64,000 bases of DNA, from positions 3,249,001 through 3,313,000 of the forward strand of contig NZ_CP010951.1 of the NCBI RefSeq assembly GCF_001580455.1. The letters run 5' to 3'. The notes beneath the pieces are model-generated. The model saw only the letters and a list, made by a program, of their open reading frames with translations, was not told where the DNA came from and searched no databases. The stretch comes from Ramlibacter tataouinensis (GTDB taxonomy: Bacteria; Pseudomonadota; Gammaproteobacteria; Burkholderiales; Burkholderiaceae_C). Below are positions 23,707-32,721 of the stretch, piece after piece. The position numbers and the translations under genes are program-made. The first letter of the stretch is position 1; each line of letters begins with the position of its first letter.

Positions 23707-24144
23707 ATGAAACTCAGTCTGAAGACCAAGGGTCGCCGCTTCGGTGCGGGCGACCCGGAAGTGATGATGGACATCAACACCACGCCGCTCATCGACGTGA
23801 TGCTGGTGCTCCTGGTGATGCTGATCATCACCATCCCGATCCAGCTGCACGCGGTCAATCTCGAGATGCCGGTGGGCACCCCGCCGGCCAGCAACATCAA
23901 GCCGGAAAAGGTGCAGATCGACATCGACGAGAACAGCACGGTGTACTGGCAGGGCCTGCCGGTGTCGGCGGCTGAACTCGAAGAGAAGATGAACGTGGTC
24001 AGCACGATGAACCCGCAGCCGGAAGTGCATATCCGGCCGAACAAGAACTGCCAGTACGCGGTGTTCGCCAACGTGCTGTCGTCGTCCAAACGCAAGGGGC
24101 TCGGGAAGATGGCTGTGATCGGCCACGAGCAGTTCGTCCAATGA
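23707..24144 (+). CDS. exbD: ExbD-type biopolymer transport protein (second copy)
   Basis: 145 aa from the ATG at 23707, 11 bases after the first exbD. Same layout: MMDINTTPLIDVMLVLLVML helix with the conserved Asp, then a periplasmic domain ending PEVHIRPNKNCQYAVFANVL. It differs enough from the first copy to be an old paralogue rather than a recent duplication. Its stop overlaps the tonB start (ATGA). Confidence 0.92.
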   Translation: MKLSLKTKGRRFGAGDPEVMMDINTTPLIDVMLVLLVMLIITIPIQLHAVNLEMPVGTPPASNIKPEKVQIDIDENSTVYWQGLPVSAAELEEKMNVVSTMNPQPEVHIRPNKNCQYAVFANVLSSSKRKGLGKMAVIGHEQFVQ

Positions 24145-24800
24145 GCGCCATGGCCGTCGACAACTCCATCCCGCTGCATCACCGCAAGTACGGCGCCAAG
24201 GATCCGAAGCGCCGTGCCGTCGGCTGGGCCGTCGTGATCCTCGTGCACGCCCTCGTGCTGTGGGCGCTGATCACCGGCACCGCGCGCGATGCGCTGAAGA
24301 TCATGAAGAAGCCGATGGAAGCCGCGGTGATCCAGGAAGTGATCATTCCGCCGCCGCCGCCTCCGCCGCCCCCGCCGAAGGAGATCGTCAAGCCGATCAC
24401 GCCGAAGGTCGAGGCCCCGCCGCCGCCCTTCGTGCCGCCGCCGGAAGTGACGCCGCCGAGCACCGCGCCGGCCATCACCTCGGTGCAGACGCCGCCGCCG
24501 GCACCGCCGGTGATCGCGCCGCCGCCGCCGCCCGCCGCCCCGGTGGGCCGTCAGGAGATGGGCGTCGCCTGCCCGAACCAGGTCAAGCCCGAGATGCCGC
24601 GCCAGGCGATCAAGGAAGGCATCGAAGGTTTGGTGAAGGCGCAGGCCACGATCCGTGGCGGCAAGGTGGTCGAGGTCGCCGTCCTGGCCGGGCCGCGCGT
24701 CTATCACAACGCCGTACGCAACGCCATGATGCAGTACGGCTGCGTCAGCGGCTCCGGTGACATCATCGCCACGCAGGAATTCAACTTCCGTATCGAGTAA
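24141..24800 (+). CDS. tonB: TonB family energy transducer
   Basis: 219 aa. A cytoplasmic start is followed by one anchor helix (AVGWAVVILVHALVLWALIT). A long periplasmic spacer rich in Pro (runs of up to ten Pro, KEIVKPITPKVEAPPPP) spans the periplasm. The C-terminal TonB domain has VKPEMPRQAIKEGIEGLVKA and YHNAVRNAMMQYGC, ending EFNFRIE. It transfers energy from ExbB/ExbD to outer-membrane receptors. Translationally coupled to the second exbD. A strong terminator follows. Confidence 0.93.
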   Translation: MSAMAVDNSIPLHHRKYGAKDPKRRAVGWAVVILVHALVLWALITGTARDALKIMKKPMEAAVIQEVIIPPPPPPPPPPKEIVKPITPKVEAPPPPFVPPPEVTPPSTAPAITSVQTPPPAPPVIAPPPPPAAPVGRQEMGVACPNQVKPEMPRQAIKEGIEGLVKAQATIRGGKVVEVAVLAGPRVYHNAVRNAMMQYGCVSGSGDIIATQEFNFRIE

Positions 24801-24850
24801 AAAGTTAGCAAGCGGGACTTCGGTTCCGCTTCTGCTCACATAGCTTCGAA

Positions 24851-24897
24851 CACCCCTGTCACGCCGGTCTCTTCGACCGGTGCGACAGGGGTGTTTT
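24851..24897 (+). terminator. Rho-independent terminator after tonB
   Basis: Stem CACCCCTGTC (24851-24860) with GACAGGGGTG (24884-24893), an inner CCGGTC/GACCGG hairpin, then TTTT. It closes the exbB-tonB operon 50 bases after the stop. Confidence 0.85.
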
Positions 24898-25119
24898 GCA
24901 TTGGCGCATGTGCAATTTCACGCGCAGCGCAGGGGCCGATGTATTTGGACAACAGACGCCTGCATTTCGGGTATTCGGCGAGTGACGTGGATGAGCTACA
25001 AGTGTAAAAACTCCCTTCGGACGATTGCGTACCAAACGACGTTGCGAGGGGCCGCGTCCGCGATGGTTGGGTTTTAGCCCGACCGATTTTTTTTATGCAG
25101 GAATAAGTCTGGAGAACTC
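24898..25119. promoter_or_regulatory. Upstream region of the TonB-dependent receptor gene
   Basis: With the terminator it makes a 319-base stretch without a gene. An AT-rich patch with a run of eight T (25087-25094) lies shortly before the ribosome binding site CTGGAG. A separate promoter is expected here since the preceding operon is terminated. No named operator recognised. Confidence 0.4.
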
Positions 25120-28059
25120 ATGAGAACCGGCACACAAAGGTTTAAAAAGACGGTGGTCTCGCGCGCCATACTCTCGGCGCTGTGCGGCACCGGGGCGCTG
25201 ATGGTTGCGCAGGACACCCTTGCGCAACAGGCTGCGCCAGCGGCCGCGCCGTCATTGCAGCGCGTTGAAGTCACCGGATCGAACATCCGGCGCACCGACA
25301 CCGAAGCGGCATCGCCCGTCCAGGTGATCACCAAGGAAGATATCGACCAGTCCGGCAAGGGCACCGTCGCCGAGTACCTGCAGACGCTGACCGCGGACTC
25401 GCAAGGTTCGGTGCCGTTCACCTACGGCCGCGGCTTCTCGCAGGCTTCCGCGGCGGGCATCTCGCTGCGCGGCCTCGGCGCCAACGCCACCCTGGTGCTG
25501 ATCAACGGCCGCCGCGTCGCGCCGGCCGTGCTGGCCGACGATGCGCAGCGCACCTACGTTGACCTGAACCAGATCCCGCTGGAAGCCGTCGACCGCATCG
25601 AAGTGCTGAAGGACGGCGCCTCCGCCATCTACGGCTCTGACGCCGTGGCCGGTGTGGTGAACATCATCCTGAAGAAGAGCTTCGTCGGCACGGTGGCCAA
25701 GCTGACCTACGGCATTTCGCAGGAAGCAGACGGCAACGAGCCGCGCGTGGCGATCACGCATGGCCGCGGCGACCTGGACAACGACGGCTACAACTTCCTG
25801 GTGAACTTCGAAGCCGGCAAGAAGGACGCCATCTACTACAAGGACCGCACGGACCGCAACCAGGTTGGCGTCGGCGCGATCGCGCAGATCCCCGGTTCGC
25901 CCTTCAACCCGAACGGCACCAACAACAACAACACCGGTACCGCCAGCGGCCGCCTGGGCGGCGCGGGCTGGATCCCGGTCGACGCCAACGGCGTGCGGGT
26001 GAACAACCAGTACACCAGCTCGGTGATCGGCAACGTGCGCGATGCCGCCGGCAACTACTTCAGCCGCGGCGCCTTCTTCCCGGGCGCGCAGACGTATTGC
26101 AACGCGGTGGCCAACGTGCCGCAGAACAACCCCGCCGGCGGCTGCCTGGTGGACCTGTGGCGCTCCGTGGGCATCGTGCAACCCGATCACCAGACGGCCA
26201 ACCTGTACGGCCGCTTCACCAAGAAGCTCAATGCGGACACCGAGCTGTGGGCCGAAGCCGCCTGGTACGGTTCGAAATCCAACATCGCCCGTACCAACGT
26301 GCAGACCGCGTCCGGCTACTTCCTGCCCGACGGCACCGCGGTCTCCCGTGCCACCACCTCGCTGATCGGCGCCAGCCATCCGGACAACCCGTTCCCGGGC
26401 GCCGCCCGCCGCATCGGCTACAACGTCTCGCTGGAACCGGCGATCGGTGCTGACACCAGCCACTCCGAGAGCGATTCCTACCGCGCCGCCATGGGCCTGA
26501 AGGGCACCTGGGGTGCATGGGACTACGACAGCGGGATCTCCTACTCCACGGCTCGCCAGACCGACACCGCCGAGCGCCGCATCAACATCGCCGTCATGGA
26601 CGCGCTGCTGAACCCGACGGCCGCGAACGTCGCTGCCGCACAGGCTGCCAGCCCCGCCTACGCCGCGCTGCCCCCGGGCACCGTGTGGCGCATCGGCGAG
26701 AACGCCGGCCTGAACTCGGCTGCCATGTACAACGCCATGCTGTCGGACCAGTCGCGCAAGGGCTATTCCACGCAGTACGGCGCCGACCTCAAGGTCTCGC
26801 GTGAATTCGGCAAGCTCGACGGCGGCCCGATGGGCGTCGCGATCGGCGCCGAACTGCGCCACGAGGAAAGCGACCTGCCGCTGTACAACGGCCTGGGCCG
26901 CTACCTGGGCCTGTCGCTCACCAAGTACTCCGGCAAGCGCGACATCTTCGCCACCTACGGCGAAATCCTGGCGCCGGTGACCAAGCGCATCGAGGTGAGC
27001 GCCGCGCTGCGTTACGACGACTACTCCGACGCCGGCAGCGCCGTGACCCCGAAGATCGGCGCCAAGTTCAAGGCGGCTGACAACCTGGCGCTGCGTACCA
27101 CGTTCGCCCAGGGCTTCCGCGCACCGTCCTTCACCGAGAACGGCATCAACTCGATCGCCGCCTTCGGTGGCGCCACGGTGAACGACCCGGCGCGTTGCGC
27201 GGCCGCTCCGACGCTGCCCGTCATCAACTGCCAGGGCGTTGCGCCGACTTTCGTCCAGCGCGGCAACCCGAGCCTGGAGAACGAGGAGTCCACGAGCTTG
27301 ACCCTGGGTACGGTGTGGGACATCACGCCCAAGACCAGCGTCACCCTCGACTGGTGGCAGATCAAGCGTACCGGCCTGCCGGTGATCGAGGACCCGCAGT
27401 CCGCGATCAACGCCGGCCGCTTCGTGCGTGACCCGGGCACCTCGGCCGCCCCTGGCGACCCGGGCGGCATCCTGACCGGCTTCGTGCAGTTCGTGAACTC
27501 CGCGCAGAGCCGGACGAACGGTATCGACCTCGAAGCCAAGAACCGCTACGACTTCGGCAACGGCTGGGGCCGCCTGACCACGAACCTGACCTGGACGCAC
27601 CTGTTCGAGCAGAGCGTGAAGGACGCCAACGGCACGGTTCACTACTACGAAGGCACGCACGGCGATTGCCACATCACCAACTGCATGGGCACGCCGAAGG
27701 ACCGCGTGAGCATGGCGATGACCTGGGATATGAACCGCTGGCGCGCGGGTCTGAACATGAACTACCGTGGCAAGATGGACATGCGCGAGGAAGCCGGCTT
27801 CCCCTGCTACAGCGTGGCCATCACTACGGCCGGCATCAACGTTCCGAACGACTGCAAGCTGGGTTCGTTCACCACGTTCGATCTGTCGGGTGCCTACAAG
27901 TTCGGCGACAAGACCGAAGTGTTCGGCTCGATCCAGAACCTGTTCGACAAGAAGCCGCCGTTTGACTACATGACCTACGGCGCGATCGGCTACAACCCGC
28001 TGGACTACTCCGGCGCGGTCGGCCGCTTCTTCCGCGTGGGCGTGCGTCACCGCTTCTGA
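25120..28059 (+). CDS. TonB-dependent outer-membrane receptor
   Basis: 979 aa. A signal peptide ends near TLAQQAAP. A TonB-box-like segment LQRVEVTGSNIRR follows, then the plug domain (SPVQVITKEDIDQSGKGTVAEYL, LRGLGANATLVLINGRRV, IEVLKDGASAIYGSDAVAGVVNIILKK). The large 22-strand barrel has typical FAQGFRAPSFTENG and ends in FRVGVRHRF with the terminal Phe. This sequence type (ATLVLINGRRV plugs) is common in oligosaccharide, peptide and hydroxamate receptors, and the substrate cannot be named. CTGGAG precedes the ATG. Alone between two terminators, directly after the TonB motor genes. Confidence 0.95.
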   Translation: MRTGTQRFKKTVVSRAILSALCGTGALMVAQDTLAQQAAPAAAPSLQRVEVTGSNIRRTDTEAASPVQVITKEDIDQSGKGTVAEYLQTLTADSQGSVPFTYGRGFSQASAAGISLRGLGANATLVLINGRRVAPAVLADDAQRTYVDLNQIPLEAVDRIEVLKDGASAIYGSDAVAGVVNIILKKSFVGTVAKLTYGISQEADGNEPRVAITHGRGDLDNDGYNFLVNFEAGKKDAIYYKDRTDRNQVGVGAIAQIPGSPFNPNGTNNNNTGTASGRLGGAGWIPVDANGVRVNNQYTSSVIGNVRDAAGNYFSRGAFFPGAQTYCNAVANVPQNNPAGGCLVDLWRSVGIVQPDHQTANLYGRFTKKLNADTELWAEAAWYGSKSNIARTNVQTASGYFLPDGTAVSRATTSLIGASHPDNPFPGAARRIGYNVSLEPAIGADTSHSESDSYRAAMGLKGTWGAWDYDSGISYSTARQTDTAERRINIAVMDALLNPTAANVAAAQAASPAYAALPPGTVWRIGENAGLNSAAMYNAMLSDQSRKGYSTQYGADLKVSREFGKLDGGPMGVAIGAELRHEESDLPLYNGLGRYLGLSLTKYSGKRDIFATYGEILAPVTKRIEVSAALRYDDYSDAGSAVTPKIGAKFKAADNLALRTTFAQGFRAPSFTENGINSIAAFGGATVNDPARCAAAPTLPVINCQGVAPTFVQRGNPSLENEESTSLTLGTVWDITPKTSVTLDWWQIKRTGLPVIEDPQSAINAGRFVRDPGTSAAPGDPGGILTGFVQFVNSAQSRTNGIDLEAKNRYDFGNGWGRLTTNLTWTHLFEQSVKDANGTVHYYEGTHGDCHITNCMGTPKDRVSMAMTWDMNRWRAGLNMNYRGKMDMREEAGFPCYSVAITTAGINVPNDCKLGSFTTFDLSGAYKFGDKTEVFGSIQNLFDKKPPFDYMTYGAIGYNPLDYSGAVGRFFRVGVRHRF

Positions 28060-28103
28060 TGACGGACCAGGCGGAAGCATCTTCCGCCTGAAAGAAGACA
28101 AGA

Positions 28104-28134
28104 ACCACCGCACGAAAGTGCGGTGGTTTTTTTT
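28104..28134 (+). terminator. Rho-independent terminator after the receptor gene
   Basis: Ten-bp stem ACCACCGCAC / GTGCGGTGGT with a GAAA tetraloop, followed by T8. Textbook form. It lies between the convergent receptor and histidine kinase genes and may serve both. Confidence 0.95.
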
Positions 28135-28156
28135 GTACCAGTCGTGTGCCTGGCTT

Positions 28157-30217
28157 CTACAGGCGAGCTGGCCCTGACGCGGGTTCATGGGGGCGTTCAG
28201 AACCGGCCGGCGCCCCTGTCGCGGGCAAACGCACGACGAATCTGCTGCCCCGGCCGACGCCTTCGCTGTGCGCGCTCACAGTGCCGCTGTGCAATTCGAC
28301 CAGCCGCTTCACCAGCGACAAGCCGATGCCCAGGCCCCGGCCTGAGCGCCTGGAAGTCTGGTCAATCTGCATGAACAGATCGAACACCCTCGGCAGGTGT
28401 TCCGGCGGAATCCCGCACCCTGTATCGAGCACGCTCACCATGATGTCGTTCCCGTCCCGCTCGGCGGTGACACGGATCGTGCTGCCGACGTCGCTGTACT
28501 TGGACGCGTTGGTGATCAGGTTCCAGAACACCTGGGCCAGGCGCGCGGGGTCACCGTGCAGGCGCATCGGCAGTTCAGGCAGCTCGATGATCAGCGTCTG
28601 GTTCCGGCGATCGATCATCGGCTGGGAAGCCTCGGCGGCGTGATGTGTCACGGCGGCCAAGTCCAGGTCTTGCAACTGCAGATCCAGCTTCTGGCTGGCG
28701 ATTCGGCTCACATCGAGCAGGTCGTCCACGAGGCGCTTGAGCTGTCCGAGCTGACGATCCATGGTCGCGCAGGCTTTTTCGGCCATGGCCAGGTTTCCTG
28801 GCGCCTGCCTGATCAGTTCCAGCGCGGTGCGCAGCGGAGCCAGCGGACTGCGAAGTTCGTGCGCCAGCATGGCCAGGAACTCGTCCTTGTTTCGCTCGGC
28901 CTCGCGAAGCGCCTGTTCAAATCGCAACCGTGTGATGAAGTCCGCGCCATCACGCGCGTAGATCTCGAGCAATTGCTGGTCCTGCTCCGGCACGCGGTAC
29001 GTGTCTCGAAATCCTATGGAAAGCACCCCCACGACGTGGCCGTCATGGGTCTTCAGCGGCGTGGCGAGGAACGCGCGACATCCGGTCGCCGCCACCGCAG
29101 CTTGTTGAGGCACGGCTTCGGCGGCGCTCAAAACGTCCACGATCATGACTTGCTTGCCGCTCTCAAGGGACTTGGTCGTGAACGTGCTGTCGTCCGCACG
29201 GACATGGCGGAATTGGTCGAGGAAGGCTTGCTCCACCCCACGGTGGGCTACGATCTCGAGCGTTTTCATGCCCGGGTTCAGCTGCTGCACGAGTCCGTAC
29301 ACCGCCCCGCAAGATGCCATCGCGCAATCGAGCAGGTCTTCCAGCGCGGGCGTCAGCTCCTGGGCAGCGAGCAAGCGGCCACTCAGCCCGTGCAACGTGC
29401 GGAATCTCTGCTTGGATTGGTGTATGGCGTCCGTGGCGAGCTTGCGCTCGGTGATATCGACCAGCGCGCCAATGACCTTCATCGGATTGCCGCTCGCATC
29501 CCTGAGCACTTGGGCTGTCGCCTCCACCCAGATCCAGGCCTCGTCATTGCGTCGAATGCGGTAGGTGCGTGTGTGTGAGCCTCCAGTGGCAAGGTGCCGC
29601 TCCACCTTTTCCTGATGGCGGGGCAGGTCGTCCGGATGAATGAGCGAGTACCACCACTTCAGGTTCAGCGGCACCTCCTCCGGGCGGTACCCGGTGACGC
29701 GCTCGAGGCCATAGGTGATGACCTTGCCGGCCGTATCCGCCTCGTAGACCAGCGCATTCGCGGCATCCAGCGCCATCCGAAAGCGCTGTTCGGAGCGGCG
29801 CATGACCGATTCCATGTACTGGCGGTCCCGCAGGTCGTAGAACTGGCAGGCGACGCCCGCGCGCCCATCTGGCAGCGAGATGCGCTCGAGCTGCCAGTCA
29901 TAGGCGTCGAAGTGATGGCCGGACGACTGATTCGGATCGTGGGACGCGTGGAAGGCTTCCCCCGAATCGAGACAGTGGCGAAAGCGGCCGATGACCTCGT
30001 CGGCAAAACCTGGCGGCCAGACGATCCGCGCGACTTCGACAAAGTTGACCCCCAACAGTGGACGGACGTTGCTGAAGGCTCTCTGGGCGCTGAGGTGGAC
30101 GAGCTTGAAATCCGAATCGACGATGATCACGCCGAAGGGAGAACTCTTGATCGCATCGGCGATCACCCCGCGCAGGTCGCGCGAGGATGGCGGCTCCAGG
30201 GCATTGCCGAGTGACAT
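28157..30217 (-). CDS. PAS/GAF sensor histidine kinase
   Basis: Cytoplasmic-looking hybrid-free kinase, 686 aa, no transmembrane helix. A first PAS-like domain (SSPFGVIIVDSDFKLVHLS), a second PAS with PAC (RFRMALDAANALVYEAD to VIGALVDITERK), a GAF domain (about residues 275-430, GCRAFLATPLKTHDGHVVGVL), then HisKA with FLAMLAHELRSPLAPL (phosphorylated His453). The ATPase domain has N box NLITNASKYS, G1 DTGCGIPPE and G2 GRGLGIGLSL. The ATG at 30217 is chosen; an upstream TTG is possible and no good ribosome binding site is seen for either. No response regulator gene adjoins it, so its partner is elsewhere. Confidence 0.92.
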   Translation of the reverse strand: MSLGNALEPPSSRDLRGVIADAIKSSPFGVIIVDSDFKLVHLSAQRAFSNVRPLLGVNFVEVARIVWPPGFADEVIGRFRHCLDSGEAFHASHDPNQSSGHHFDAYDWQLERISLPDGRAGVACQFYDLRDRQYMESVMRRSEQRFRMALDAANALVYEADTAGKVITYGLERVTGYRPEEVPLNLKWWYSLIHPDDLPRHQEKVERHLATGGSHTRTYRIRRNDEAWIWVEATAQVLRDASGNPMKVIGALVDITERKLATDAIHQSKQRFRTLHGLSGRLLAAQELTPALEDLLDCAMASCGAVYGLVQQLNPGMKTLEIVAHRGVEQAFLDQFRHVRADDSTFTTKSLESGKQVMIVDVLSAAEAVPQQAAVAATGCRAFLATPLKTHDGHVVGVLSIGFRDTYRVPEQDQQLLEIYARDGADFITRLRFEQALREAERNKDEFLAMLAHELRSPLAPLRTALELIRQAPGNLAMAEKACATMDRQLGQLKRLVDDLLDVSRIASQKLDLQLQDLDLAAVTHHAAEASQPMIDRRNQTLIIELPELPMRLHGDPARLAQVFWNLITNASKYSDVGSTIRVTAERDGNDIMVSVLDTGCGIPPEHLPRVFDLFMQIDQTSRRSGRGLGIGLSLVKRLVELHSGTVSAHSEGVGRGSRFVVRLPATGAPAGSERPHEPASGPARL

Positions 30218-30370
30218 TTCCAGATGGCGCCGAGCTCGAGCGAACTCACCGGCGCTTGCCGTTCGCAATGATAGGCGGAATCCTGAGATCCGCTTTCCCT
30301 CGCTGTACCGTGTTTGTACGGCACGAGCACGGCATCACGATGGGCCGCCACCGACGCGGCTAGCCCGGTT

Positions 30371-31687
30371 TCAGTGCGAGGAGATTCGCGGCAGCGAACG
30401 CTGCGCCGGCAGTTGCGTGAACCGCCAACCGGCGATGGCCAGCGCCAGCGCGCCGCAACCGCCGGCAGCCAGCGCCCAGCGCAGCCCCAGGTGTTCGCCC
30501 AGCCAGCCGCCCAGCAGGGCGCCGGGGATCGAGGGCAGCAGAATGAGCCAGCGCATGGTGCTGGTCATGCGGCCGAGCAGCGGCTCGGGCGTGACGGCCT
30601 GCCGCAGCGACAGGAAGTTGATGAAGATCAGCACCGCTCCGAAGCCGAAGCACACCAGCATCAGCACGAAGGACAGCACGCCGAAGGCATTCGCCGGCGC
30701 AATGGCCAGTTGCAACCAGCCGATGCCGCACATGGCGAATCCCCACAGCAGCGAGGGGCCCACGCCGATGCGCTTGGAGATGCGGTTGCCGAGCGCGCCG
30801 GCGGCAATGGTGCCTGCGCCCAGACCCACGTAACAGAGGCCGATCTGTTTTTCGTCCAGGCCCAGCTCACGCGTGGCAAACAGGATCTGCACCACCATCG
30901 CAGCGTGGTGGCACATCTGCCAGAAGCCCACCAGCAGCGCGAGCACAATCAGAAGGCGCAGGCCAGCCACGAATCGCAGGCCCTCTTTCAACGCCGACCA
31001 GAAATGCTCCGGAACTTTCGTGCCGACGGACTCCTGGATCTTCAGCCCGCGCAGAATGAACACGCTGACCAGCAGCAGCAGGGCGTCCGCCAGCAGCGCC
31101 AGCGGCGCGCCCAGGATGCGGATCAGCGCGCCGGCCATGCCCGGCCCGGTGACTTCCGCCAGCGAGCTGGCGAGCGCGTTCTTGGCGTGCGCTTCCACCA
31201 GGCGCGCGCGCGGCACGACCTGCGTCAGCACGATCTGCGCGGCGGTGCCGGCGGTGGTGTGGATGGACCCCAGCACGAAACCCACGAAGTACAGATAGGG
31301 GATCGTGAGCAGGTCCAGTGCCCAGGCCAGCGGCACGGACGCCAGCACCAGCGCCATCAGGAGCTCGCCGCTGACATAGACCGGGAGTTTGCGAACGCGA
31401 TCCAGCCACACGCCGGACGGCAGGGAGAACAGCACGAAAGGTGCGAGCTCCATGGCCGTGAGCAGCCCCATCTGAGTCGGCGTCGCGTGCAGCAGCACGG
31501 CCGCCGTCAGCGGGATGGCCAGCATGGTGATCTGGCCGCCGAAGGAGCTGATCAGGATCGACAGCCACAGCCGCCGGTACAGGCGGTCGCGCAGCAGGTC
31601 GCCGGCGGGCAGCTGCCACCACGAACGCGCAGGCGCAACGCCACCCGCCAGGGGGCCTTCGCCGGGTCCCTGGCTGTCGGTCTTCAT
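30371..31687 (-). CDS. MFS permease coupled to the Opp operon
   Basis: 438 aa major facilitator protein with about 12 helices. The loop motif between helices 2 and 3 is SGVWLDRVRK, and TIAAGALGNRISKRIGVG follows in the second half. It resembles the EntS/multidrug-efflux-like MFS group. Its ATG overlaps the oppF stop (ATGA), so it is the last gene of the peptide-transporter operon. Possible roles are export of a breakdown product or of an imported peptide-like compound; substrate unknown. Confidence 0.88.
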   Translation of the reverse strand: MKTDSQGPGEGPLAGGVAPARSWWQLPAGDLLRDRLYRRLWLSILISSFGGQITMLAIPLTAAVLLHATPTQMGLLTAMELAPFVLFSLPSGVWLDRVRKLPVYVSGELLMALVLASVPLAWALDLLTIPYLYFVGFVLGSIHTTAGTAAQIVLTQVVPRARLVEAHAKNALASSLAEVTGPGMAGALIRILGAPLALLADALLLLVSVFILRGLKIQESVGTKVPEHFWSALKEGLRFVAGLRLLIVLALLVGFWQMCHHAAMVVQILFATRELGLDEKQIGLCYVGLGAGTIAAGALGNRISKRIGVGPSLLWGFAMCGIGWLQLAIAPANAFGVLSFVLMLVCFGFGAVLIFINFLSLRQAVTPEPLLGRMTSTMRWLILLPSIPGALLGGWLGEHLGLRWALAAGGCGALALAIAGWRFTQLPAQRSLPRISSH

Positions 31688-32721
31688 CGATACAGCCAGC
31701 AGGCGGCCTGGGAGCGCTCGTTGACGGCCTCGAGCGCCGGCACCTCGGCCGCGCAGCGCTCGAAGGCGTGCGGGCAGCGTGTGCGGAACACGCAGCCCGT
31801 GGGCGGGCGAAGCGGCGAGGGCAGTTCGCCCGACAGCATCTGGATCTGCTTGCCCCGCTCCAGCTTGGGATCGGGAATCGGCACCGCCGACAGCAGGGCG
31901 CGCGTGTAAGGGTGCTTGGGGTCCGCGTACAACTCGTGCTTGTCGGCGAGTTCCATCACGCGCCCCAGGTACATCACCAGGATGCGTTGGCTCACGTGCT
32001 TGACGACGGCCAGGTCGTGCGCGATGAAGACCAGCGCCAGGTTCAGCTGCTTCTGCAGGTCCTTCAGCAGGTTGATGATCTGCGCCTGGATCGACACGTC
32101 AAGCGCCGACACCGGCTCGTCGCAGACGATCAGCTTGGGCTCCAGGATCAGCGCCCGGGCGATGCCGATGCGCTGGCACTGGCCGCCCGAGAATTCATGC
32201 GGGTAGCGATAGAGCTGCGCCTCGTTCAGGCCCACGCGCACCAGCATGGCCTTGACGCGGGCCAGCACTTCGCTGGCCGGCAGCTCGGGCCGGTGCGTGC
32301 GCAGCGGCTCGCCGATGATCTGGAGCACGTTCATGCGCGGGTTCAGCGAGGCGAGCGGGTCCTGGAACACCATCTGCACGTTCTTGCGCACCGCCTGCCA
32401 GTCGGCGCTGCTGGCGCCCGACATGTCACGGCCCAGCCACACCACCTGGCCGGCGGTGGCCGGGATCAGATTCAGCAGCGCGCGCGCCAGCGTCGACTTG
32501 CCGCAGCCCGACTCGCCCACGATGCCCAGCGTCTCGCCGGGATAGAGGTCGAAGCTGACGCCGTTGACCGCCTTGAGGACGCGCTTTTCCGGAAAGAAGC
32601 CTTCGCCGCGCACCTTGAAGTGCACATGCAGGTCGCGCACGGACAGCAGTGGCTCCTCCCTCCCCCTCCGGGGGAGGGTCGGGGTGGGGGCGCTTCTCGT
32701 ATCGTCCATCACCACGCTCAT
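31684..32721 (-). CDS. oppF: Oligopeptide ABC transporter ATPase OppF-like
   Basis: 345 aa. Walker A GESGCGKST, Q-loop FQDPLASLNP, signature FSGGQCQRIGIARAL, Walker B LIVCDEPVSALDVS, H-loop FIAHDLAVV, and the C-terminal oligopeptide-transporter Cys region GCVFRTRCPHAFERC. The start overlaps the oppD stop (ATGA). Residues about 10-23 (APTPTLPRRGREEP) are encoded by a REP-like element (32654-32693) that also occurs between paaA and paaB, so the N-terminus has gained an inserted peptide before the ABC domain begins at LLSVRDLHVHF. Confidence 0.93.
   Translation of the reverse strand: MSVVMDDTRSAPTPTLPRRGREEPLLSVRDLHVHFKVRGEGFFPEKRVLKAVNGVSFDLYPGETLGIVGESGCGKSTLARALLNLIPATAGQVVWLGRDMSGASSADWQAVRKNVQMVFQDPLASLNPRMNVLQIIGEPLRTHRPELPASEVLARVKAMLVRVGLNEAQLYRYPHEFSGGQCQRIGIARALILEPKLIVCDEPVSALDVSIQAQIINLLKDLQKQLNLALVFIAHDLAVVKHVSQRILVMYLGRVMELADKHELYADPKHPYTRALLSAVPIPDPKLERGKQIQMLSGELPSPLRPPTGCVFRTRCPHAFERCAAEVPALEAVNERSQAACWLYR
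32654..32693. repeat. REP-like element inside the oppF coding region
   Basis: A copy of the CCTCCGGGGGAGGG ... GGGGTGGGGGCGC element seen at 9241-9340, here read in frame as the peptide APTPTLPRRGREE near the OppF N-terminus. It lies before the conserved ABC domain, so the protein stays intact. Confidence 0.75.

Noticed and set aside
25252..28188. 978-codon open frame opposite the TonB-dependent receptor
   Set aside because: Antisense shadow of an unambiguous receptor gene, no recognisable protein features.
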